Assembly (NCBI GenBank): GCA_937900165.1
Contig: CALCCX010000575.1
Coordinates: forward strand, 1 to 5,082
Direction: 5' to 3'
Length of the DNA stretch: 5,082 nucleotides
Origin: an uncultured Acidimicrobiia bacterium
GTDB taxonomy: Bacteria > Actinomycetota > Acidimicrobiia > Spongiisociales > Spongiisociaceae
The stretch's first letter is position 1, and every line of letters begins with the position of its first letter. A program made the translations under genes and the position numbers. Shown here piece by piece: positions 1 to 5,082 of the stretch. The notes beneath the pieces are model-generated. The model did not search any database. It was not told where the DNA came from and saw only the letters and a program-made list of their open reading frames with translations.

Positions 1-56
1 GTACCGCGATCCCCGTGATCTACACTCTTCCCCTCCGCGACTCTCTTGCGGTCTAA

Positions 57-236
57 GGGGTGGGAGGGGGGGACGTTCAGATCTTTGCCGAGGGCAGGGT
101 GGTTGAGGGCAGATGGGAACGTGACGACGTCGCAGACTGGTTCACCATCACGGACCTGGATGGCAATCCTGTGCCGGTGCCGCCCGGGCGCCCCTGGATA
201 GCGTTCTTTCCGAATGGCCGCCAACTCACGTGGTAG
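57..236 (+). CDS. C-terminal fragment of a DUF3048-like (YerB/LppC-type) protein; 5' part missing and frame broken upstream
   Basis: Read from base 57 to the TAG at 234-236, this frame gives about 59 residues. It starts GVGGGDVQIFAEGRVVEGRW, continues with DLDGNPVPVPPGRPWIAFF and ends PNGRQLTW. That pattern (G.G.v.vf..GrvveG.W.R, then tDldGnp, then a Pro-Gly-x-x-Trp segment, then a short basic tail ending in Trp) is what I know from the C-terminal domain of DUF3048 proteins, which are exported proteins of unknown function common in Actinobacteria and Firmicutes. The family recognition is from memory. In the same frame a TAA stands at 54-56, so the frame does not continue to the left edge. A GTG at 60 could start a 58-residue product, but no ribosome binding site precedes it, so I treat this as the tail of a longer gene. 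The TAG overlaps the GTG start of the amidase, suggesting the two genes are or were cotranscribed. Confidence 0.55.
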   Translation, partial: GVGGGDVQIFAEGRVVEGRWERDDVADWFTITDLDGNPVPVPPGRPWIAFFPNGRQLTW

Positions 237-1612
237 CAGCCTCGATCGCTGAGATTGCCGCTTCGGTCCAGACGGGAGAGACGAGGTCGGCGATGCTGGT
301 CTCCGCATCGTTGGAGGCCGCTGAGAAATCCCAACAACGAATCAACGCCTTCACCTCCATCGACTCAGATCTGGCGATCGAAAGAGCGCAAGACATTGAC
401 AGACGTGCAGCGGCAGGCGAAATGCTCGGCAGCTTGGCAGGCGTACCGATCGCTCTGAAGGATCTGATCGACCACGAAGGCCGGGTCACCACTTGTGGCT
501 CCTCGTTCTACCGGTACCAGCCGACCGAATCCGCAACCGTTGTCGAACGCCTAGAGGCTGGCGGCGCGGTCATCATCGGCCGAACCGGCCTCCATGAGTT
601 CGCCTACGGATTCTCGAGCGAAAACGATTGGTTCGGCGCTGTCCGCAATCCTTACGACTTTGACCTGTCACCAGGGGGCTCGTCTGGAGGCTCGGCCGCC
701 GCAGTTGCAGCCGGCATCGTGCCAGCCGCAATTGGCACGGACACCGGAGGGTCAGTGCGAGTCCCCGCCGCGCTGTGCGGCTCGGTCGGACTCAAGGTCA
801 CCCATGGTTGTATCCCCCTGCGAGGAGTTTTTCCCCTCGCAGAATCTCTGGACACGGTTGGGCCGATCACCAGGACGGTCGGCGATGCGCGGCTCCTGTT
901 CGAGGTCATGCAAGGCCTAGACGGTCGCGACCCTTGGTCAAGGACTGCGCCGCGCCAGGGAGTCGCATTTTCCGGTGTGGCGGGATTGAAGATCGGCATC
1001 CCCGCCGAATGGCTGGAGGCGGCCCCAGTCGCCAACTCCGTTTTGCAGGACCTAGAGGACGCCGCCCTGGCTCTTGGCGAGTTGGGCGCCGACGTGTCCA
1101 GACTGTCGCTCCCCGATCTCGTTCCAGATCCCCGATTGACCGTTCTCGCTGCGGGGGAGGCAGCCAACGTCCACCGGAAGTGGTTTCCACAACTCGACAA
1201 ACGCTACGGCCGCGAAGTCGAAGAGCGGCTGGCGATTGCGATGGATGTGAGCTTGGAAGAATATTTGGACGCCAGAAGGTGGCAGGCAGGACTCGCCGGC
1301 GTCATTCACAGAGCCTTCGAGTCGGTTGAGGTATTGCTCACCCCTGCGGTTGGCAATCCCCGCAAGGTCATCGGCCAAGCCGACATAGACATCGACGGAA
1401 CCCCAACAGGTTACAGACAGGTGCTGAGTGTTTTCACCGGTCTCGTCAACGCGACCGGTTGCCCGGCGATCACACTACCGCTGAACCAACCTGGAACTCC
1501 GCCACCGGCCATCCAGTTCATCGCCCCTCGGTGGGGCGAGCCCGCTTTGTTTGGTGTGGGCGAAGCCTTGGAGGCGGCCGAAGTCGTCGCCCATCGAACT
1601 CCACCTGCTTGA
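230..1612 (+). CDS. Amidase-signature family hydrolase (amidase; GatA-like fold)
   Basis: The product is a 460-residue, probably cytoplasmic enzyme that hydrolyses a carboxamide or related C-N bond; the substrate is unknown. The amidase-signature triad is complete: Lys77 in GVPIALKDL, cis-Ser151 in PGGSSGGSAA and nucleophile Ser175 in GTDTGGSVRVPA. The 24-residue spacing between the two serines is the family norm. Further family blocks are SLDTVGPITRTVGD (about 207-219), GLVNATGCPAITLPL and AIQFIAPRWGE near the C-terminus. It resembles GatA, the tRNA amidotransferase A subunit, but no gatB or gatC is adjacent and it is slightly short, so a stand-alone amidase is more likely. One oddity is the block after the nucleophile, GLKVTHGCIPLRG, which has Cys194 where Arg is usual. 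GTG 230 keeps the usual N-terminal helix (AEIAASVQTGETRSA) and overlaps the upstream stop, but no clear Shine-Dalgarno precedes it. ATG 293, preceded by GAGGT at 283-287, is an alternative start that would remove 21 residues. The family is secure; the substrate is not. Confidence 0.93.
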   Translation: MVAASIAEIAASVQTGETRSAMLVSASLEAAEKSQQRINAFTSIDSDLAIERAQDIDRRAAAGEMLGSLAGVPIALKDLIDHEGRVTTCGSSFYRYQPTESATVVERLEAGGAVIIGRTGLHEFAYGFSSENDWFGAVRNPYDFDLSPGGSSGGSAAAVAAGIVPAAIGTDTGGSVRVPAALCGSVGLKVTHGCIPLRGVFPLAESLDTVGPITRTVGDARLLFEVMQGLDGRDPWSRTAPRQGVAFSGVAGLKIGIPAEWLEAAPVANSVLQDLEDAALALGELGADVSRLSLPDLVPDPRLTVLAAGEAANVHRKWFPQLDKRYGREVEERLAIAMDVSLEEYLDARRWQAGLAGVIHRAFESVEVLLTPAVGNPRKVIGQADIDIDGTPTGYRQVLSVFTGLVNATGCPAITLPLNQPGTPPPAIQFIAPRWGEPALFGVGEALEAAEVVAHRTPPA

Positions 1613-1622
1613 CAAGAATTCG

Positions 1623-1665
1623 GGTCATCGGGCCCATGACCTCCATCGTGCCCTGAAGCCGATGG
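1623..1665 (+). terminator. Two adjacent weak hairpins after the amidase (possible terminator region)
   Basis: GGTCAT at 1623-1628 pairs with ATGACC at 1636-1641 across a 7-base loop. CCATCG at 1643-1648 pairs with CGATGG at 1660-1665 across an 11-base loop. Both are perfect 6-bp stems beginning about 10 bases after the amidase stop. Neither is followed by a T-run, so intrinsic termination is only a possibility, and stems this short arise by chance in GC-rich DNA. Confidence 0.25.
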
Positions 1666-1752
1666 TCCTGATATGCGCTATGAGAACGGATGGAGTACCC
1701 CTTGGTCCTCACGGACGGTTCGCTAATCCCTCATCCGCAGGCTTCGGCGGCC

Positions 1753-1764
1753 GATAATGTCAAC
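1753..1764 (+). promoter_or_regulatory. Probable -10 element giving a leaderless lipoprotein mRNA
   Basis: GATAAT at 1753-1758 differs from the TATAAT -10 consensus at one base. It is followed by six bases and then the ATG at 1765, so the expected start of transcription coincides with the A of the start codon. No purine-rich Shine-Dalgarno lies at a usable distance before this ATG (the nearest is GGCGG, about 14 bases away). No good -35 hexamer is seen, which is common for actinobacterial promoters. Leaderless mRNAs are well established in Actinobacteria; applying that here is inference. Confidence 0.45.
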
Positions 1765-2199
1765 ATGCAGACATTTAGATTTCGTGCCATCTCATTAATC
1801 GCTGTTCTTTCGTTCGTTGCGGCCGCTTGCGGTGGAGGCAACGTCTTCGACCTGGCGGTCGGGACCTGTTTCAACGATGGAGATCTCAGTGAGGTAGAGA
1901 TCACAGACGTCCCAGTCGTCGACTGTGCCGAGCCCCATGACAACGAGGTCTATTACCTGTTCGACATGGCGGACGGACTCTTTCCGGGAGTCGATCAGGT
2001 CAGCGCCACCGCCTTTGAAGGGTGCGTCGCCGCGTTCGATAGTTATGTCGGACTCGACTACGCGTCGTCAGAACTGGTCGCCACCTTCCTGGCCCCCAGT
2101 AGCGGGAGCTGGGAAGAAGATGACCGAGAAGTCGTCTGCTTTCTATATCAAATCGACCTCGACAAGCTAACCGGCACGATGCGAGATTCGGGGATCTGA
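1765..2199 (+). CDS. Small exported lipoprotein with a septum-formation-like (PF13845-type) domain
   Basis: The 144-residue product has a short basic n-region (MQTFRFR), a hydrophobic core (AISLIAVLSFVAAA) and a cysteine at 22 followed by GGGN. This is a lipoprotein signal, although the -3 position is Ala rather than the usual Leu, so the lipobox is not perfect. The mature part has DLAVGTCFND, DVPVVDCAEPHDNEVYY, GCVAAFDSYVG and SWEEDDREVVCFLY. This order (VGxCF, then VxCxxPHdxEV, then Cys, then W..(G/D)DReVxC) matches the actinobacterial 'septum formation' domain, whose role is not firmly known. The four mature cysteines (35, 54, 87, 125) could form two disulfides, fitting an extracytoplasmic location. 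ATG 1765 was chosen because the signal peptide must be N-terminal; the in-frame ATG at 1690 would bury it behind 25 polar residues. A terminator follows 31 bases after the stop, so this is probably a single-gene unit. A direct role in cell division should not be assumed from the domain name. Confidence 0.8.
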   Translation: MQTFRFRAISLIAVLSFVAAACGGGNVFDLAVGTCFNDGDLSEVEITDVPVVDCAEPHDNEVYYLFDMADGLFPGVDQVSATAFEGCVAAFDSYVGLDYASSELVATFLAPSSGSWEEDDREVVCFLYQIDLDKLTGTMRDSGI

Positions 2200-2229
2200 C
2201 AACGACTTGATTCCGTTATGGACACCCAT

Positions 2230-2258
2230 TGAAAGGCGACCGACCTGGTCGCCTTTCA
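2230..2258 (+). terminator. Strong hairpin terminator after the lipoprotein gene
   Basis: TGAAAGGCGACC at 2230-2241 is the exact reverse complement of GGTCGCCTTTCA at 2247-2258. This gives a 12-bp perfect stem with a 5-base loop (GACCT), starting 31 bases after the lipoprotein stop. The A-rich base of the left arm mirrors the CTTTC of the right arm. No separate T-tract follows, so termination may be partly weak or factor-assisted. The position and stem quality make a terminator the best reading, and it separates the lipoprotein from korA. Confidence 0.7.
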
Positions 2259-2294
2259 TCGATCTCAATCGTCCGCGGAAAGTGGGGACGGCGT

Positions 2295-2300
2295 TACACT
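2295..2300 (+). promoter_or_regulatory. Candidate -10 box for korAB
   Basis: TACACT fits the TANNNT form of actinobacterial -10 elements and lies after the terminator, in the right place to drive korA. The sequence 16-19 bases upstream (around 2270-2278) does not resemble TTGACA, so the call rests on one hexamer and its position only. Confidence 0.28.
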
Positions 2301-2398
2301 AGGGGCACACGATCGGGAGTTGTCATCGAGGTGGAACGGGTCGCCGGCCAGCTGATCTGGAGGCGGAACAGAATCCTCGAACATCCACAGCTCAGACT

Positions 2399-2435
2399 TT
2401 GACACCAGACAGATTGGCCTCCCGTCTGGGGTCAA
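2399..2435. repeat. Imperfect inverted repeat in the korA leader (possible operator or RNA hairpin)
   Basis: TTGACACCAGAC (2399-2410) and GTCTGGGGTCAA (2424-2435) are reverse complements at 11 of 12 positions. They are separated by 13 bases (AGATTGGCCTCCC), and the only mismatch is A2404 opposite G2430. The left arm begins with TTGACA, a perfect -35 hexamer, but no -10 sits 16-18 bases downstream. As DNA it could be a site for a dimeric regulator. As RNA it could be a stem-loop about 115 bases before the korA ATG. No T-run follows, so it is not an obvious terminator. Confidence 0.5.
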
Positions 2436-2540
2436 CCGATGAGGGGCCCCCGGTCACGCTTCTTGAAGATTCGCGACCTTTCCAGGCTCCGAAAGTTTGG
2501 CTGATAGGTGCCGATTCGTACAAGAGAACAACTTCACGAG

Positions 2541-2545
2541 AAGGA
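2541..2545 (+). promoter_or_regulatory. Ribosome binding site that decides the korA start
   Basis: AAGGA at 2541-2545, within GAGAAGGAAG, lies 4 bases before ATG 2550 and 10 before GTG 2556. The farther upstream GTG at 2508, which directly follows an in-frame TAG, has no such sequence before it. This favours ATG 2550, with GTG 2556 as second choice. Confidence 0.6.
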
Positions 2546-2549
2546 AGTG

Positions 2550-4418
2550 ATGCACGTGGCCCACGCCACCGTTGACCAGACCTCAGTCGAACACCGAGAC
2601 AGGGTGGTCATTCGTTTCGCCGGCGATTCAGGCGATGGTATGCAGCTCGCAGGAAACCGATTCACCGATGCGTCTGCGGCCTTTGGCAACGACTTGGCCA
2701 CCCTGCCAGTTTTTCCGGCAGAGATCAGGGCGCCGGCCGGTACGTTGGCTGGGGTTTCGTCGTTTCAGGTACAGATCGCCGATTGGGACATCCTCACCCC
2801 TGGCGACAAACCAGACGTATTGGTCGCCATGAACCCGGCTGCGCTCATGGCCCACGTCGATGACCTCGAGCCCAACGGTCTGCTGATCGTAAATCCTGAG
2901 GCATTCGACGAACGCAACCTCGCAAAAGCCGGCTACGAAACCAACCCACTCGAAGACAACAGCCTGAGCGGATATCGGGTCCACACCGTGCCAATGGACA
3001 CTCTCACCAAAGAGGCAGTCAAGGACACCGGGGTCACCGGCCGGGCGGTTCTGCGATCCAAGAACTTCGTGGCGCTTGGTCTGCTGCTTTGGCTTTTCAA
3101 CCGCGACGTGTCCGTGACCGAAGCCTGGGTGAAGAAGAAATTCGGGAGCAACGAGGTGGTCGTCAAGGCGAACATCGCCGCTCTCAAGGCCGGCTACAAC
3201 TTCGGGATCACCACCGAATCCTTCCAGAGCCAGATCGAAGTCGAGCCTGCCACCCTGCCACCTGGCACCTATACCAACGTCAACGGAAACGTCTCGCTGG
3301 CCTGGGGCCTCATTGCAGCATCGCAGCTCTCCGGATTGGACCTCTTCTACGGCTCCTATCCGATAACGCCGGCCTCGGATATCCTGCACGAGCTTTCGAG
3401 GCACAAGAATTTCGGGGTCAGAACCTTCCAGGCCGAAGACGAAATCGCGGCGGTCGGCTCGGCAGTCGGTGCTGCATTCGCAGGATCGCTGGCCGTCACC
3501 GGAACGAGTGGTCCCGGTTTGGCGTTGAAGAGCGAAATCATCAGCCTTGCACTGGTCGCGGAGCTGCCAATGGTCATAGTCAATGTGCAAAGAGGTGGGC
3601 CCTCCACCGGCCTGCCCACCAAACCAGAGCAATCTGACCTGCTGATGGCCCTGTACGGACGCCACGGCGAGTCACCCCTCCCCGTGATCGCTGCGTCTAG
3701 CGCATCTGACGCTTTCGAAGTGGCGATGGAGGCATGCCGGATCGCCCTCAAATACATGACTCCGGTGATCCTCTTGTCTGATGGCTACATCGCCACAGGA
3801 TCAGAACCATGGCGCCTCCCTGACATCGCCGCTCTTCCGAAATTCGACGTGCCAAGGGCGCAGGGCCCGAATGCGGGTGACAAATTCATGCCGTACTTGC
3901 GAGACCCGGTGACGATGGCCCGTCAATGGGCGGTGCCAGGAATGGCCGACCTGGAACATCGACTGGGCGGCTTGGAGAAAGAAGAAGTCACCGGGAATGT
4001 CTCGTACAGCAGAGACAACCACCAGTTGATGACCGACACGAGAGCGTGGAAGGTTGCCAATATCGCCAATGACATTCCGGACATCGAGGTTGATGACCCA
4101 GATGGAGACGCGGAATTGCTCGTCCTGAGCTGGGGCTCAGTGACCGCGTCAGCAGGCGCGGGGGTCGGTAGGGCGAGGGCCAAGGGCCATCGAGTGGCCT
4201 CGGCCAAGCTACGTCACATCAAACCGTTCCCGAACAACCTGGCGACCCTGCTGAACAGCTACGACCAAGTGTTGATACCCGAATTGAACGACGGGCAACT
4301 CTCGAGAGTCATCCGCTCGGAGTTTCTCCATCCGGTCATCTCATACAGCAAGATGGAGGGCGCTCCGTTCTGGGCTGCCGAAATCTACAACAAGATCGTT
4401 GAGGTGATGAGCGCATGA
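2550..4418 (+). CDS. korA: 2-oxoacid:ferredoxin oxidoreductase subunit alpha (gamma-alpha fusion), probably 2-oxoglutarate-specific
   Basis: With KorB this subunit oxidatively decarboxylates a 2-oxoacid with CoA to acyl-CoA and CO2, reducing ferredoxin in the cytoplasm. The 622-residue protein has the fused architecture of two-subunit enzymes. Residues about 18-220 are the gamma domain, with VVIRFAGDSGDGMQLAG (GDSGDG at 25-30), FPAEIRAPAGT and LVAMNPAAL. From about 250 comes the alpha domain, with YPITPASDILHELS (270-283), FQAEDEIAA (293-301), GTSGPG (318-323) and QRGGPSTGLPTK (347-358). The C-terminal transketolase-like domain contains GDAELLVLSWGS (519-530) and KPFPNN (558-563). The Thr of YPITP and the Arg of RGGPSTG belong to known substrate- and cofactor-handling elements of the family. 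From memory it closely resembles mycobacterial KorA (M. tuberculosis Rv2455c), including NPAALxA and SGPG, which is why 2-oxoglutarate is favoured over pyruvate; the sequence alone does not prove substrate. It overlaps korB by 4 bases. An annotation starting at GTG 2508 would be 636 aa. Confidence 0.95.
   Translation: MHVAHATVDQTSVEHRDRVVIRFAGDSGDGMQLAGNRFTDASAAFGNDLATLPVFPAEIRAPAGTLAGVSSFQVQIADWDILTPGDKPDVLVAMNPAALMAHVDDLEPNGLLIVNPEAFDERNLAKAGYETNPLEDNSLSGYRVHTVPMDTLTKEAVKDTGVTGRAVLRSKNFVALGLLLWLFNRDVSVTEAWVKKKFGSNEVVVKANIAALKAGYNFGITTESFQSQIEVEPATLPPGTYTNVNGNVSLAWGLIAASQLSGLDLFYGSYPITPASDILHELSRHKNFGVRTFQAEDEIAAVGSAVGAAFAGSLAVTGTSGPGLALKSEIISLALVAELPMVIVNVQRGGPSTGLPTKPEQSDLLMALYGRHGESPLPVIAASSASDAFEVAMEACRIALKYMTPVILLSDGYIATGSEPWRLPDIAALPKFDVPRAQGPNAGDKFMPYLRDPVTMARQWAVPGMADLEHRLGGLEKEEVTGNVSYSRDNHQLMTDTRAWKVANIANDIPDIEVDDPDGDAELLVLSWGSVTASAGAGVGRARAKGHRVASAKLRHIKPFPNNLATLLNSYDQVLIPELNDGQLSRVIRSEFLHPVISYSKMEGAPFWAAEIYNKIVEVMSA
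4401..4407 (+). promoter_or_regulatory. Strong korB Shine-Dalgarno inside the end of korA
   Basis: GAGGTGA at 4401-4407 matches the 3' end of 16S rRNA over seven bases and is spaced 7 bases from ATG 4415. Together with the ATGA overlap of korA stop and korB start, it predicts coupled, roughly equimolar translation of the two subunits. Confidence 0.8.
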
Positions 4419-5082
4419 CCACCCGCACACGCGCCGATTTTCAGACCGACCAAGAAGTCAGATGGTGTCCTGGTTGTGGGGACTATACGATCCTGGCCTC
4501 CGTCCAGATGTTCCTGGCATCTCTCGACCTGCCGAGGGAAAACTTCGTTTTCGTGTCGGGAATCGGTTGTGCAGCCCGTTTTCCGTATTATTTGAACACG
4601 TACGGAATCCATTCGGTGCATGGGCGAGCACCCGCCATCGCGAGTGGCATCGCCGTTGCCAACCCAGCGTTATCAGTTTGGGCGGTCGGTGGTGACGGGG
4701 ACATGTTGTCCATCGGCGGCAACCATCTGATTCACACGCTGCGCCGCAACATCAACCTCAAGATCCTGCTGTTCAACAATCAGATCTACGGCTTGACCAA
4801 GGGTCAATACTCGCCGACCTCCGAAGTGGGCAAACGCACCAAGTCCAGTCCAATGGGGTCGCTGGACTATCCCTTCAACCCGGTCAGCCTGGCCCTCGGA
4901 GCTGAGACCACATTCGTCGCCAGAACGCTTGACATGGACCGCAATCACACTACCGAGATTCTTTCCAAAGCATATGAACACCAGGGTTCGGCTCTCATCG
5001 AGATCTACAAGAACTGCAACGTATTCAATGACAAGGCCTTCATCCAACTCACGGGAAAACATGAGCGGATCGGAAGAGCGTC
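4415..5082 (+). CDS. korB: 2-oxoacid:ferredoxin oxidoreductase subunit beta, partial (C-terminus beyond the window)
   Basis: This is the TPP- and [4Fe-4S]-binding subunit of the enzyme formed with KorA. The open frame gives 222 complete codons with no stop before the window end. Family members are about 340-370 aa, so roughly a third is missing. Visible blocks are VRWCPGCGDY (15-24), SGIGCAARFPYY (48-59), HGRAPAIASGIA (69-80), the TPP/Mg motif VGGDGDMLSIGGNH (91-104) followed by FNNQIYGLTKGQ (120-131), SPTS (133-136) and EIYKNCNVFND (196-206). Four cysteines, 18, 21, 52 and 201, fit the cluster ligands of the structurally characterised archaeal two-subunit enzymes in order and spacing (CxxC, then +31, then about +150). 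There is no extra ferredoxin-like CxxCxxCxxxC domain in the visible part, so one cluster is expected and an external ferredoxin should take the electrons. The start is set by the strong Shine-Dalgarno and the ATGA overlap with korA. Confidence 0.95.
   Translation, partial: MTTRTRADFQTDQEVRWCPGCGDYTILASVQMFLASLDLPRENFVFVSGIGCAARFPYYLNTYGIHSVHGRAPAIASGIAVANPALSVWAVGGDGDMLSIGGNHLIHTLRRNINLKILLFNNQIYGLTKGQYSPTSEVGKRTKSSPMGSLDYPFNPVSLALGAETTFVARTLDMDRNHTTEILSKAYEHQGSALIEIYKNCNVFNDKAFIQLTGKHERIGRA

Larger units (their letters stand above)
2200..2549. other. 350-base intergenic region between the lipoprotein gene and korA
   Basis: I find no convincing protein gene on either strand here. The longest reading of any interest is about 23-27 codons ending at a TGA around 2400-2402; it lacks a family signature and is probably fortuitous. 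The region holds a strong terminator hairpin (2230-2258), a -10-like TACACT (2295-2300), an imperfect 12-bp inverted repeat (2399-2435) and the korA ribosome binding site (2541-2545). I found no tRNA and no riboswitch that I could support. If transcription starts near 2307, korA would have a leader of about 240 bases, which is long and leaves room for regulation. Confidence 0.6.

Noticed and set aside
652..1378. Several open frames of 94-182 codons on the minus strand inside the amidase gene
   Set aside because: Their translations are low-complexity, rich in Arg, Ser and Pro, and have no family signature; the + strand amidase explains the region.
1700..1745. GGTTCG at 1718-1723 followed by AATCCC, resembling a tRNA T-arm
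   Set aside because: No matching acceptor, D or anticodon stems can be drawn around it.
1690..1764. Upstream in-frame ATG at 1690 as the lipoprotein start
   Set aside because: It would place 25 mostly polar residues before the signal peptide, which must be N-terminal for export and lipidation.
2295..2365. TPP-riboswitch-like words: ACTAGGGGCAC near 2298 and CTGATCTGG at 2352-2360, upstream of a TPP-dependent enzyme
   Set aside because: The core THI-box elements are not there: no CTGAGA segment, no GGGGTGC, and no CCAGCG..AGGGA partner after CTGATCTGG. The resemblance is limited to short words. A covariance search with the TPP model would settle it; no hit is expected.
2326..2403. Small reading frame of about 23-27 codons (VERVAGQLIWRRN...) between the lipoprotein and korA
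   Set aside because: No Shine-Dalgarno at a suitable distance, no recognisable motif, and a length expected by chance.
2628..3665. Long open frame on the minus strand, 345 codons, inside korA
   Set aside because: It lies opposite a strongly conserved gene, has no recognisable motif, and is the expected by-product of GC-rich codon use on the other strand.

Overview
The window reads like a piece of a GC-rich actinobacterial chromosome. The clues are start-codon use (GTG as well as ATG), a lipoprotein with an actinobacterial 'septum formation'-type domain that appears to be made from a leaderless transcript, a DUF3048-like C-terminus, and a KorA/KorB pair closely resembling the mycobacterial type. 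An Acidimicrobiia-like lineage is possible, but that is inference and no marker gene here settles it. All genes lie on the + strand. I see no mobile element, CRISPR array, tRNA or rRNA.

Layout. (1) Bases 1-236 hold the last ~59 residues of a DUF3048-like secreted or lipoprotein. Its frame is interrupted by TAA at 54-56, next to a G-rich run at the window edge. (2) Bases 230-1612 encode an amidase-signature hydrolase with a complete Lys-Ser-Ser triad; its start overlaps the end of the previous gene. (3) Bases 1613-1764 are a short gap with two weak hairpins and, directly before the next ATG, a -10-like hexamer. (4) Bases 1765-2199 encode a small lipoprotein (144 aa) with four extracytoplasmic cysteines. 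(5) Bases 2200-2549 are a 350-base gap holding a perfect 12-bp terminator hairpin, a possible promoter and a 12-bp inverted repeat (one mismatch). (6) Bases 2550-4418 encode KorA, a gamma-alpha fused subunit of a 2-oxoacid:ferredoxin oxidoreductase. (7) Bases 4415-5082 encode the N-terminal two thirds of KorB, overlapping korA by ATGA and running off the window.

Working together: KorA and KorB form one enzyme that oxidatively decarboxylates a 2-oxoacid (most likely 2-oxoglutarate) to an acyl-CoA and passes electrons to ferredoxin through TPP and one [4Fe-4S] cluster. All four expected cluster cysteines are visible in KorB. The amidase and the lipoprotein have no evident functional link to KorAB, and the terminator separates them transcriptionally. 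Most of the window is ordinary housekeeping or accessory metabolism. The items most worth a second look are the inverted repeat in the korA leader, the broken frame at the left edge and the leaderless lipoprotein promoter.
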